Below are positions 1 to 12,000 of a DNA stretch of 64,000 nt, one piece after another (the stretch's first letter is position 1; each line of letters starts with the position of its first letter). Below the pieces are notes generated by a model that worked only from the letters and a program-made list of their open reading frames with translations, made no database searches and was not told the DNA's origin. Both the position numbers and the translations under genes were made by a program. The DNA lies in NCBI RefSeq assembly GCF_018446385.1, contig NC_055998.1:68194744-68258743 (forward strand), given 5' to 3'. The stretch is from Zingiber officinale. Its lineage: Eukaryota > Streptophyta > Magnoliopsida > Zingiberales > Zingiberaceae.

Positions 1-130
1 GGCCACTCTGCACTCGGTCACTCTGCACTCAGCCGCTCTGCACTCGGTGACTCTGTACTAATCCGCCCTGCACTTAGCCACTCTACACTCAGCTGCTCTG
101 CACTCGACGACTCTGTACTCAAGCGCTCGA
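1..130. repeat. 15-bp tandem repeat array at window edge
   Basis: The core CTCTGCACTC recurs every 15 bases (starts near 6, 21, 36, 51, 66, 81, 96 and 111), each copy followed by a variable 5-base spacer such as GGTCA, AGCCG or GGTGA. About eight copies are visible and the array may continue left of the window. No gene is seen here; it is probably part of a degenerate LTR element. Confidence 0.75.
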
Positions 131-306
131 CCTTTCTGATCTGCTACGCCCGCCTGATCAACACAGTGCAGACTGCCTTCATCACTTGGCAGAAACCAAA
201 CCCCGTTGGTAGCTTGAAATTATCTACTCAGTTCATCTCGACAAATAAGTTGAATTTAAATTTAATGTAATTTCAATTCGGCTAATTCCCCAAAATCTTC
301 TACAGA

Positions 307-450
307 TTGTCCAACGAGAAATTTATGAAACATGTTGAAGAGCACATAAGTTTTGAGTTGTCTAATGAACTTGCAAATATCTACAATGAAAGAGGAACTA
401 AGCATGGAGAACTAGCAAAAGTAGAGCATAACTATTCATGCAATAAATAA
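307..450 (+). CDS. Orphan terminal-exon-like ORF, unrecognised
   Basis: A good intron acceptor (TTCTACAG, ending at 305) is followed by an open frame of 47 codons ending in TAA at 448-450. The peptide begins LSNEKFMKHVEEHISFEL and continues SNELANIYNERGTKHGELAKVEH. It is charged, helix-prone and looks like real coding sequence, with none of the stop codons that fill the surrounding AT-rich DNA. I do not recognise the family. It could be the last exon of a plus-strand gene whose earlier exons lie left of the window, or an exon captured by a transposon. There is no start codon context, so it is listed as a partial coding exon. Confidence 0.4.
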   Translation: MSNEKFMKHVEEHISFELSNELANIYNERGTKHGELAKVEHNYSCNK

Positions 451-711
451 ACCATTTGATGTCTTTTGAAGTTTAATCTTGCACAATCCAGAACATGCTT
501 TTTCTTAGACGTTTGCAGTTTCACTCAGCTTATTAGATCTTAATTAAGTAAGTATTCAAACCTCTTCATTATTTTAATATAATATATGGAAATTCTAGAT
601 GTAATGGAAAATGTTCAAATGGTAGGCATGATTGAATTATTCCAAGTTCACTACCGTCTCTAGAACCTAAAAGCTTGGCATGAGCAGAATTTATCATTCC
701 GCCCATCGACC

Positions 712-831
712 GGCACGAGCACTAGGCGGAGTTGCAAGGCGTCTCGGGCGATGGGCACGAGCACTAGGCGGAGTTGCAAGGCGTCTCGGGCGATGGGCAC
801 GAGCACTAGGCGGAGTTGCAAGGCGTCTCGG
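712..831. repeat. 42-bp tandem repeat, 2.9 copies
   Basis: A GC-rich 42-base unit (GGGCACGAGCACTAGGCGGA and following) is repeated with starts near 713, 755 and 797. Copies are nearly identical. Because 42 is a multiple of three, long spurious ORFs appear on both strands; these are not genes. The following 300 bases keep related GCAAGGC and CGAGGCCT words but no clear period. Confidence 0.85.
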
Positions 832-1140
832 GGAGGCTTCGCTACCTCATGCAAGGCCACTATGAGTCCAACAATCATGCAAGGCCTGCGGCGGTGAGAA
901 GCCCTATGACAGCAAGAGGCCCCGCACCCACACGAGACCCCAAGCCTGTGCAAGGCCGCCAAGAGGTCTCGTTGCCTCACAGAAGCTCACACGAACCTCA
1001 CCTAGCCATGAGGTCTCCATGAGACAATGAGGCCTCGTGTGAAGCTGCACGAGGCCTCCACAAGGCAGCGAGGCTTTGCGTGAAGTCGTCGCAACCTCGC
1101 GAAGGCCCCACAAGGTCTCACTGACTGTCGCAAGGTCTTG

Positions 1141-2465
1141 CAGTGATAAGGCATAGGTCACTTTCTTTTTTTTCCCATTTTGATTTTTTCCTTTATTTTT
1201 TAAAATTGTTAATTCCTTTTCCTTTTTTATTTTTTTAAGCCAATAATTCCTTTCCCTCTCAATTAATTTCTTTTCCTTTTCCTCCTTAAACATATGAAAA
1301 AAAATATCCTTTTAAAAGGTGGAGTTCCTTTTCCTACATTAATTTCTTTCCCTCTTCAACTATTTACATGGATAAACACATACTAAAAAGAAAAAAAAAA
1401 ACTCTTTAAGGATAAAGGAAAAATACCTCTTTACCGATTGCTAGGAAAGATAGCAAAGAAAATGAAATATAATATAATTCTTAAATGTTATTACTATTGA
1501 ACTAAATTATTTTACATATAAATTTAGTTTAATTTTAAACTAATCAAAATATATTAAATTAAATTAAACTTAAACCTACTTGATCTTGATCACCACATCT
1601 ATATATATATAATTTTAAAATAAGATTAATTTAGTATTTAAAAGATTTTGTATATTCTAATTTTGTGAGGTCAATATAAATCGAGAATTAAAGTCGTAGA
1701 CTATATATATATATATATATATATAAGTCATCATCCATTTATCAATAGATAATTTAGCTAATATTTTTACATATTCTCAAAATATAAAATTAACATTAAT
1801 TCATGAATAATTTGAAGTTTTCAAATAAATATAACATACTCAATTCTTAAAATCATCACAATATATCTAAAGATGTCGAAATCGAAGATCAATCTTCATG
1901 ACCATTATAAATGCAAGGTGTCAAACTTAATACCTCTACAATAAAACTTGAAATTGAAGATCAATCTTTATTAACATTAAAAATGCAGTTCTTAGACTTG
2001 ATACCTTTAAAATAAAATTTGAAATTGAAGATCGATGTTCGTTATCATTGTAAATGCAAGTTCTTAGACTTATATCTCTAAAATAAAATTGTAATTGAGA
2101 CTATTTAATTATGTGCAAGAGTAATAAAAATATAGATTTTAAATTTATACATTCAACAATTGTTGCAAAAGATTCAATAAACATCAAACATCTCATGAGA
2201 TAATATCAAAACTTAAGCTCAACATTCAACATCTCAAATATAATCCGATAGTAAACATCTATAACAATTTAATATTATTAAAATATTTTTAATTAATATG
2301 TTGTATATTTAAAAAAGTATCAAAATCGTATCAATAAGGCACCATATGGAACCAAAACCATATCATTCCGATCATAAATCGAAACTTTAGCACGGCTTGA
2401 AATTTTAAACCTTAAGTCAGCTTGCCACTTTAACTCGAGGAGGAGCCTAAGAAGAGAACCAGGAT
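1141..2465. other. AT-rich non-coding stretch with microsatellite and 72-bp repeat
   Basis: No gene is seen. The stretch holds a (TA)n tract near 1700-1725. A diverged tandem repeat of about 72 bases spans 1878-2100, with three copies of a GAAATTGAAGATC-containing unit starting near 1878, 1950 and 2021. A phrase near 2330-2400 resembles, in reverse orientation, sequence at 13.26-13.41 kb, which suggests a shared dispersed repeat. Confidence 0.6.
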
Positions 2466-3385
2466 GGATTCCTTTACTATTGTGGATGTCTCCTCAGCCT
2501 ACATTCAGGGGCATCTTGTGCTCACCGTGTTCAAAGTGGTGGCCTCACCCTACCACCAGAAGATCAAATTTCAAGAAGAGTTAAGAGTCGGCGAGTCTGA
2601 GGAGATCAACAAACCACCAAGAAGTGCTACATTGAGATAATGTGGGCACCCTAAAGAGGCCCATACACTGGTGAGCCTGAAAGGTCTAAGAGGAGCGCAG
2701 AGATCAAGAGGTACACATCCTATAAGAATTGGCCCCAACAAAGAACCAGAAGCATGATCTAGTTAGTTCATTCTAGGATGTCTAAAAAAGATCACCAAAA
2801 TCATTGTGGACCTGAGCCTTGACCAGAAGAAGAATTAACAACTTGCCTCACTAGAAATGAGAATGTGTTTTCTTGGTCACCTTGCAACTTGGCAGGATTT
2901 TCCCTCGAGTCATGCAACACTACCTCAATATTATGCAACCCCAAGAAGTATAAGGTAATTTGTATTGGAGTAGAAAAGTTAGGAGTTGGGCACATTAAGG
3001 AAGTCTAGTTCACGACCAGCTTTCCAATGCCATGCTAGTGCCTAAGGCCTCAAGTAAGTGAAGCATATGTGTGGACTTTCACAACCTCAACAAGGCCTTC
3101 ATTAAGAACTGCTAGCCGCTCGGAGATTCAACGACAGCCACAAGCTCATTTGTATGATGGATGTATATTAGGGATATCACCACAAATTCCCTTGGTAAAA
3201 GCTGATTAGAACAAGTTTCATCACCTTGGATGAGACCTTCTGTCAAGTCGTCATGTCCTACGGACTGAAGAATTCAAGGAATACAATAGCAACTTACCAA
3301 AGGTTTATGGACACGATCTTTGGCCACCAGATCGATAGAACATTGGAGTGTACGTGGATGACAGTTCAAGCTGCCAACCTCAACT

Positions 3386-6300
3386 TGTAAAATACCGAAA
3401 ATAGGCGAATATTAATAAGGGAATTTTTCGGAATTTTTGGAAATTTTCCGGGAATTTTTCAGAGCTCGTACGGACGAGTTAAAGTCGGATAACAGTATCA
3501 TTTGGACGAGGAGGTTACTTGGGAGCTCGAGGATACTATCCGAGCTTGATACCCCATTTTTCATTAGAGATATGTAATTTTATTTACCGTTCAGCATTTA
3601 TACTCGTTGCCTGTTGTTAATATTTGCTGATGGTAGATAACGAAATTTGGGGACCAAATTTTTATTAGTGGGGGAGAATGTAAAATACCGAAAATAGGCG
3701 AATATTAATAAGGGAATTTTTCGGAATTTTTGAAAATTTTCCGGGAATTTTTCAGAGCTCGTACGGACGAGTTAACGGGGATAAAAACGGGATCCGGGAA
3801 AGCCTGTTTAGGCTACCCCTTTTAAGTGAGGAAATGTTGATATTTCCTTTTCTTTTTATATTTTGTTTTTCTTTTACCTATTTTTATCACCGTTTCTTTT
3901 TTTTTTCCCCCGTGCCCGACGCCAGCGCCCCTCCTCTGCCCTAGTCGTATTGCTCCGCCGTTTTCGCCGAGCGACAGCGCCACCGCAGCGACGCCGTTCC
4001 AGCGTCCTAGCCGCCGGCGACGCACGGAGCAACGCCGCACCCCCGGTGCCCTAGCGCCGATCACTACGCAGCGCCTTTCTTCCTCTGTGCTTGTGTCGTA
4101 ACGCGTCGACGCCCTCGTGGATCTCCTCTTCGCGACGCTACACCATCGTTGCCATTGCCGATCACCAGAGGCACACCATCGGCTCAGTGTGTCCTTCATC
4201 TACCTTAGGGTTTGGCCTAGATGTCGACACTGTGGAAGTAGGTTTGGCTCTGATCTGGGTATCATGGATCGGCGATTAGTGTTGATTGTTGCTTATTGTG
4301 TTACTCATCTTCCTCTGATTGTAGAAACGTGCCCTATCATTGTCGCCGCTACACTAAGGCAGTCGTGGTGAGAGCCATCGTATCTCAAGCTTCACTGATC
4401 ACCCAGATGGGTTACATTTCGTTTCTTCGAATCACACTATCTGAAGTGGGGGTAAAAGGATCCGGAGTTACTACTCATCCATCTCTTCCTTCTGCTTCCA
4501 GATTCTTTCATCACGCAGGGATAGATCATTTTGGGGGTAAGATATGATCAGTGTATCATTATTTAAGTGTTTGTTCCATTTCTATACTAGATTGGTTATT
4601 TGATTATAGTTTTGGTTGGGCAGTAATTTCTCTTAGTGTTGACCACTGTTATCGACAGGAGGATGTTTCGGTCGCGAGGCAACTGTAGAGTCCTCAGATT
4701 TGGGAGGGACAGTGATTTCATCTACGCTGGCAGAGAGTTATACCAGCTATACGTCATTGGTGGAGCCATCAATTCTGGTGAGTGGTTAGCATTGATAAAT
4801 GTGTAGTCTAATCTAATGGATTATAGACTTAGTTTATGTGTTCTTGGATTAAATTGATGTGAAGGATTTGAGTTGGATGCGATCTCTTGGACTTATTGAG
4901 GACGGTTGATACGACATGCGTATGAAGGCGGGTACCTCTTGACTTATCTTTTATGATATTGTCTTTGGATATGCATAGTATTTTATAACTACAAGCAATG
5001 AACATGTTTGTCTTTGGTATGTCACTGTTTGATATCCATAGCATGTTAGGTTTATCGCCTGTGACGTATCCGTGCTTATATCATGTGATTTATTGCCATG
5101 AGTACTGTATTACCATAAGTATCTTAGTTTCTAGAATAAGTGACATACCATGTTTTACTGAGGTTAGGACTAGGTTCTGGACTTTTGGTTTCAGTCATGT
5201 GTATCGAGATTATCTGATACTTAGGTTTTATATATGATTCGTGTACCTAGACCTTGATTCTTGATATGTGCATATTGTTGGTACATATGTTATGGAAGGA
5301 GATATGTTTAGGATCTAGGTTGCTATACCATAGAGGGCCTGTATGCCCTAGATCCGTGGATTGACCTACTGATACTATGGTACCCATATTATGTATATAT
5401 GGATTTTTCTATGCTGATCGGGATATTCCATACTTATTATGTTCGGGACCATAGGTTTTTGATATTCTATCTGACCGGTATATTCAAGATTTTGGTATGT
5501 GACCATAGACTCCATCTTGTATATATGGATATGGTTATGTTGATCGATTTTGTTATGTATAGTGACACGATCATGATTGCGTCATGATCGGCTCCACTAT
5601 GGGTTGAGCCCATCGCCATTATATGTATCGCACACCCCCACTCATGGTTTAGTGGTATATCGGCGTGTGTGGCGGTTCACTGCTCCGTTGGTGTGACTCA
5701 CGTGGTAGCGGCAGAGATACCTCATCGCAGGAGTTGAGAGCATCGAGCCCCCATTTATGATTTGGGGTCAGAGTACTCGACAAGATCCCGTCCACTCGGT
5801 CACCTCATCGTGAGTAGTGACGACAGTGCATTGTCTACCCACCTGGTCTCACCATTTTGTGTGAGATGATTGACTAGCGAGGGGTGACCAGACGCATCAT
5901 TAGCATCATACGCATTGATGCATTTATATTTTATGATTGTGTTTCTGCATTTGGTTGGATACATACTTGACTGCATACGTGATTATGACACTTTCGGTTT
6001 ACGACTTTTGTGCGGATAGAGTTCCTGGTGAGTACTCGGTTACCTTTCGAGTATTCCTATATATGATTAGAAGTCGTATTCCATGTTGTTAGATATATCT
6101 TACTACTCATGTCCATTGGTATTCATGAGTTGTTGAACTCACCCCGTTGATACTATCTTTTCGGGTACCAGGTTGGTTTTGGTATCGCTTGGAGTATCCT
6201 GTCTGCTGGTCCCCACGTCACATCAGAGGACTTATCGGTTTCACGTATGTTTTGTTTGTTTTATGTATCAGTTTGTTTAGCTCTGTACTCTGGTTTTATT

Positions 6301-6565
6301 TTTGGAGGGTTAATGTTGTTATGTGGTGTTTTGTATTTGTTATTGGTTGTGTAAGCCTAGCCGGCTAGCAGTTTTGTGTTTTGGTTGTGTCAGCCAGAGG
6401 CTGAATTTGATATTAACTGCGTGGTGTTTGTTTTCTTTTATTGTTATTATTCCAGCCGCATGTGGCTGAGGTATATAGTGCTTGTAGGAAAGTTTCAGAT
6501 TGTCCGCCGTACAGGGGAGATGCTGCCGAAATTTCTTCGGACAGATACTCCTCTGGGGCGTGACA
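3386..6565 (+). mobile_element. Long-LTR Ty3/gypsy deletion derivative with CAACT target duplication
   Basis: Exact 5-bp flanks CAACT (3381-3385 and 6566-6570) bound the element. It starts TGTAAAATACC and ends GGGGCGTGACA. Only about the first 97 bases of the 5' LTR remain (3386-3482). They are joined directly to the last roughly 200 bases of the internal region, including a purine-rich tract just before 3679. The complete 3' LTR is 3679-6565 (2887 bp). No gag or pol remains inside. The family is the same as, or close to, the element at 25959-36243, whose internal 3' end near 33300 gives the reference for the junction. Confidence 0.88.
3679..6565 (+). repeat. 3' LTR of the gypsy deletion derivative
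   Basis: Terminal TG...CA, preceded by the purine tract TGGGGGAGAA. Its first ~100 bases repeat the 5' fragment at 3386 almost perfectly. Scattered ORFs inside are not supported as genes; they are low-complexity LTR sequence. Confidence 0.85.
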
Positions 6566-6770
6566 CAACTTGTAGGAGACCTTCAAGATGGACAGAAAAT
6601 ACGGCTTAAAGTTAAACCCGAGCAAGTGTACATTTAGGGATAAGTGTACATTCAGGGCAGATGTGGAAAGTCCCTCAACTACATGGTCATAGAAATAGGG
6701 ATTGAAGCCAAGTGGTCTAGGACATGAATTCACCTTTAAATCTGTAAGAGGTGCAGCGGCTGGTAGGTCA

Positions 6771-7800
6771 GGTGATTGTCGTGTCTGGATTGGAGGTTGG
6801 TTGGAAAGGATTGGTGTGAGTGGATATCTCCATTAATGTAATTGGAAGAGACTATTTTATGTCATTGGACCGAGAGATGTTGCCCTTGTAGAAATCCCTA
6901 ACTTGTGTCTAAGACTTGTAACATGGGAATAAACAACAAAAGGTACTTATAATTCTAAGATCAATGGATACCAAAGAAGAGCAAGTAGAAGAGCATCAAT
7001 CTGATCCTATAAGGCCCTGGCAGACTCAGGAATATTGACAGCTCGAATTGTGAGCTAGTCCTATAAGGCTTATGAATCATACACAAACACTCGCAGCCCA
7101 TGACGGATAGTTCTTCCTGTTCTTTTTGGGGTTGTCATCATAGACCAATAAAGGTTAGGGGAGGATACAATAGGTGGTGTTGGAAATCTGGAAGAGTGTG
7201 ACATTACCCCTTTTTTGGCTGAATCAAGACTGGACAATAACTCAAACTAGGGTTGAGATCTGATTGGATAATAGCCCTACTGAACTCGACTCACTTTCTA
7301 GGCCAGGGATTAATTGGCAACTGTATATAAGCCTGAGCCTAGAGCTACTACTGATGAATCTGATGAGAAGCAAGCAAAGAGGAATGACAATTGAAAAAGT
7401 GATTCTAGTAGCAAGGCTGGTCTCTAGCAAAGTGAGCTACCGACAAAGACTCGCTATCACCATAGTGATGCTATTGATAAAACTAAAGAGGAGAAACAAC
7501 GCATTATAGATGATATCCCAATGTTGTAAGTAGTGAAACGACAATCAGGTGAGGGGGCCACCAAAACAACATAGACTACCGGAAGAAAATGCTTGTCATC
7601 TAGACATGGAGATGTGGCTGGCAAGATAGGTTGAGTGGAATGACATCACATAAAGAAGATTAAAGGAGAAGACGTGTGGTGACAGTGTCACATAGAGGAG
7701 AGTACCATAAAGGTCAATGGTCAATTGGGAGAAAGTTCCACATAGAGTGGCATTAGTGGCTTTGAATGTAAAGGGATTAATCCATCATTCAACCCTAGGT
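6771..7800. other. No recognisable gene
   Basis: Diffuse repeat-derived sequence downstream of the old gypsy remnant. ORFs near 7242-7509 overlap on both strands and carry no motif I recognise. Nothing here can be supported as a gene or a complete element. Confidence 0.5.
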
Positions 7801-7810
7801 AACTTTGATA

Positions 7811-7846
7811 TAAGGGTGTGTGTTTGTAATATCTTCATTGGTTAAT

Positions 7847-7882
<36 letters not shown>

Positions 7883-7906
7883 GAAGATATTACAAATACA
7901 CCCTTA
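7811..7906. mobile_element. Short MITE-like hairpin with (TA)n core
   Basis: The left arm TAAGGGTGTGTGTTTGTAAT and its continuation ATCTTCATT (7811-7839) is matched by an inverted right arm (7880-7906) with few mismatches. The arms are separated by a long (TA)n tract. The flanks are ATA on both sides. It reads as a foldback or miniature inverted-repeat element; the family is not assigned. Confidence 0.6.
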
Positions 7907-8226
7907 ATACAATTATTTATAAATTAGTTCTTAACAATTATTTTGTTATATAATAACAACAATAACATAAAATTGTTAACCTGAAAATACCAATAATATA
8001 ACGTCACTAATAATATGTCTATCTCTAATTAATTAAATCTGTTATTCATTATTTACATTATGTTACTATGTTATTTCATGAGACAATTTATCCTTATGTC
8101 ATTTTTTAACTTCTATACCAAATTAATTAATTTTCACTTTTTTTCTTTTTCCTAATGATTTCAATTTCATTAGGTCTACCAATTTACTATGTAATGCAGT
8201 TGATACTTATATATCTTTTTTAACAA

Positions 8227-8448
8227 TCTGATCCTAATATTGATACTCATTTTGACAACAACGAAGCCCACATCCACAAAGAATTAAAGTGGCAGTTCTC
8301 TTCCTAGCTCATAGGAAACGGCACCAACATGAAAAAATCTGATCTAAATATTGATACCCATTCTGAACAATACAGCCCACAGCCATAAAGAATTGATGTC
8401 AGAGTTGGTCTCCTAGTTTACAGGAAAAGGCTCCCATGGCATGCTCAT
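8227..8448. repeat. Diverged ~111-bp tandem duplication
   Basis: Two copies starting TCTGATC at about 8227 and 8338 share the order of words GATACYCATT, AGCCCACA, CAWAAAGAATT and TCCTAG. They have diverged considerably. No coding potential is apparent. Confidence 0.65.
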
Positions 8449-8763
8449 ATATTTGAAGAATAGGAATCAAGACAAGGGGGAGCAGTTTAAATTACCTATA
8501 TAGGAACTTGAAAACAGAGAAATTCCAGCATAGAGATCTGCACATAGATTCTGCTGACCATAGGAGACGTAGAGAATCAAGTAACAACATATCTTCGTTA
8601 CTATGTATAATGAAAGTTTTGGGTTTGTTTTCCTATGTAGCCCCATCTACCTATATCAATTATAATTGCAATTTTACAAATAAGACCTATATTTACAATA
8701 TTACAAACTAGTCTTCAACATGAAAGATCTTCCTTGAGTATCAATCAATAGGCTTTGTGCATT

Positions 8764-8916
8764 ATGTTAAAAAAATTCATTGATGCATCAGTTAAAAATC
8801 CACTACGTTGTAAACCTTCTTTGTTTCCCCCAAACAAACCACTTTCAGTAGACAAATGGCATTCTTTGCAACATTCACAGAATAAAGCATTATGCGATAC
8901 AATGTCAAAAAAATGA
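8764..8916 (+). CDS. Small unrecognised ORF or exon, 50 aa
   Basis: ATG at 8764 opens 50 codons ending TGA at 8914-8916. The peptide contains KKFIDASVKNPLRCK, then PSLFPPNKPLSVDKWHSLQH and SQNKALCDTMSKK. Its proline, tryptophan and cysteine content and lack of low complexity look like a conserved protein segment rather than random AT-rich translation. An in-frame TAG lies just upstream, with a possible acceptor (CAATAG) before GCTTTG. It sits on the plus strand, about 150 bases beyond the last recognised exon of the minus-strand epimerase gene. The family is not recognised; it may be a captured exon. Confidence 0.4.
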   Translation: MLKKFIDASVKNPLRCKPSLFPPNKPLSVDKWHSLQHSQNKALCDTMSKK

Positions 8917-9071
8917 TGAAGAATAATCCCATACAAATTTATGTACTAACTTTGACTTGTTATTTTATATAGATGTTGTCTTTGAAAAATGGGATATGTG
9001 AAAGAGATGAGATATTCATCTTGTATAATGGAATAGGAAATTAAAAGTACAAGATACAAAAATAAACCAAC

Positions 9072-12000
9072 CTCAGGCGACCATCTTGTACTTATGGGTA
9101 GTCCAGCTAAGTTAACAACAGCATTTGAACTGTGGATGCATTGTTTCCACTCCGCTTCTTCAGCAATTACAATTTCAGGAAAATTATTCACTGCATGCAG
9201 TAAAAAGACATTATATTACAGAACTATGTATCTGTTTTATATGGAGAAAAGTAATTGTGAATTTGGATGTTGATGCACTTGGGTCGTCCAAACCTAATGA
9301 GAATTCAGCCAACAAGAGCCCAATGGAATCAAATTTTGGGTTAATGATTCACAAAGTACTCAAAGCCCAAAACTTAGTTTTTGACCAACCCACTATTTAC
9401 TTTAATGTTTCAATTAACCATGTAGTCAAAAGAGTCTTAAGTATGGTGTGTTGGTAGTTGTATTTTTGCATGGTGTGTGTCGGTAGTTGTATTTTTGCAA
9501 GGTGTGTTAGAAGTTGAATTTGCATGGTGTTGGTAGTTGTAATTGTCTTTAAGTGTGTTATGCTTTGTGTTGTCTTGGAACTCTAGCTGTTGCATCACTT
9601 GCATGAAAGGTGCATCAAGCCCAATTCTGGGAGGGATGTTCCAAAAGCTCCACAAAATTAAATCATTAATCATTTATCCCATATTTTTATCAATATCTCC
9701 TTCTTGTTAATAATAGTTTCGAGATAACTCTTATAAGATTTTTGTTTATTTATCTTAACTTTTGTTTTTTTTTATTGTTGAACTTACATTTTGTATATTC
9801 ATTTTTAGTTATACTTCATACCTTTAGTATGTGAAGCTTCTCTCTACAATCTAAACTTCAAATTTACTATGTTTACACTATCATTAATTGGCTTAATATC
9901 ACATGTAGATGATAGATACTGAGGTGGTTTATCTTGAATTGGACTCATAAATTCATCTAACATTAATGTTTAAAAAAAAGACAAGAACTTAGCAATAAAC
10001 CAACATTTCCCAAAGTATAAATTTGTATCAAACTTAGTACTCATGAAGTGAGGACTACGGTTTTGCAAACCTCCTATGTGCTAATTGAAAAGTTGGCTTA
10101 CTTCTAGAACCAATATATCATATTAACCCTCTCAGTGTTTTAATGGAACATTGAATAAAATCCATATTATTCTCTAATGTAAAGACATCTATTACTCTTG
10201 GTAGATCTTAACTCTTATATTTATATAGTTGTCCATTATCACATCAGTAGAATATCTAGGTATTTTGTTTTGCTCTAAAATCCACCACAATTATTGTGTA
10301 TGGATTCTGTCAAAACTTTTTCAAGTCAATAGAGATCATTTGCAAATTCTTCTTCTTTTTCTAATATTTTTGGTTAGTTGACTTGTCAAAATAAATGGCA
10401 TTTAAAATCTGCTTTGGGAGAAGCTGTGCCAAGCAAAGCCTGAAAGTGTCCTACAAATTCTGTCACCACCTCCTCAAAACATTTCTTTTGTTGTTTTACT
10501 TAACCAGGTATTCCTGTCAGTCCCCTTCAAGTATTGTGACTTGGCACGCTGTGAATAAAAGGAGAACTCAACTTCAGCTAGTTTGTGGCTTGGTGATATA
10601 GTTGCTTGTAATCAGCTCCCATGCACCCATGTTAGCCCCTCAAGTTGTGCTTCTTCCAACTTCTGTTTAGCCTGATTAGCTCTCTCAGTTATGTGATGTG
10701 AATGCAATGTCATTAGCTCTTTCAATCTGGCCTTGAAGCAATTTAGATTTTGTTTCAGGCAGAACTGTGCTACGCCAGATTGTGCCAACTCTGACCTTGC
10801 CATGTTCTAGCTTTCCTCCACAAGCTGTAAAAAGTTGTTATGGCTTGCCCACATATTGTAAAACTTAATCGACTTCTTGATATGTTGCGGATCCATCAGA
10901 ACTGAGACTATGAAGGTGAATGATCTGATAAGCAGCTTGGTGGCTGGAAATCAACAAAAAATTTGATATTATGTTCCAATTAGTTCTTATTGATCAGAGC
11001 TCTATCTAATTTGCAGCATATGCTCCCAATTGTCTATGTGTATACTAACAACCAACTGCGGATAGATCTTCCATTGTAACATATGTGACAAGTCTCTGGA
11101 AATCAATAGTATCATAACCAGTAATAGGCAACCCAACCCCCTTGTTTATCAGCAGGAGACAACAACAACAACCGAACTTTATCCCACTAGGTGGGTCGGC
11201 TATATGGATTCTTTTAAGCTATTAGACTCTATCCCATACTATATCATCTATACTTAAATAAATTTTATCTTGTTTTATTGTTACTAACCAAGTCTTTTTT
11301 GGTCTTCCTCTTCCTCATTTGATGTGTGTATTTGTTATAGTTTCACATCGCCTAGCTAAAGCATTTATTGGTCGTCTAAGTACATGTTCATATGATCTTA
11401 AACATGTCTCTCATAGTTTTTCCTCAATGGATACAACTCTAACTTTCTCTCTAATGCTCTTATTTCTTATTCTGTCCATCTTCGTATGTCCACACATCCA
11501 CCTTAATATCCTCAACTCTGCAACTTTCACTTTATGCTCATGTGCTCAAATCTAACATAGCAGGTCTAACCGTCATTTTATAAAACTTCCCTTTAAGTTT
11601 TAGAGGTACTTTACGATCATATAAAACATCCAACGTTCTCCTCCATTTCAACCATCCTGTTTGTATTCTATGTAAGACATAACAAGTTGTTATAATCTCC
11701 AAGGATCAACCACAACTCACTTGTGCCATCACTATCCTCTATAGTGCCTCCTTAAGGGTCTTCTACCAACTATGTTGAACCTTCCATACACCAAAGTAAC
11801 CAAAATAGATAAGTGTGATATTTTTCAAGTTACTTTGAAATGCACAAACTACCCGTGACACTCCAAGACCTCCAAATTAACCTTTTGCTAGTCCCAAATG
11901 TGTCACAAGACCTCCAAATTAACCTTTTGCTAGTCCCAAATGATCAGTATCCTACTTTTTGACATCCCCAAAGTGTTGTGTTCAAATTGTAGGTGTTGAA

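Larger units (their letters stand above)
2466..6760 (+). pseudogene. Degenerate Tat-lineage Ty3/gypsy pol, split by a younger element
   Basis: Broken plus-strand reading frames match the polyprotein of Tat-type Ty3/gypsy elements. A protease-to-RT linker lies near 2466-2640 (VDVSSAY, then ASPYHQKIKF). The RT start is near 2850-3000 (ENVFSWSP, GHIKEV). An RT core with several stops follows, up to a YVDD-like catalytic motif near 3350-3365. The frame is interrupted at 3385 by the 3386-6565 element and resumes at 6566 with a DGQKIRLKVKPEQ-like segment, the usual LKLNP region, and then a GYMV-like segment near 6680. The many frameshifts and stops mark this as an old, dead copy. No LTRs for it are identifiable in the window. 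Confidence 0.75.

Noticed and set aside
660-1293. ORFs of 61-129 aa around the 42-bp repeat
   Set aside because: Period divisible by three and GC-rich sequence keeps frames open on both strands; no protein family resemblance.
5399-6368. ORFs of 60-80 aa rich in Phe, Tyr and Ile
   Set aside because: They lie in the 3' LTR of the gypsy deletion derivative, are AT-driven, and have no start context or family resemblance.
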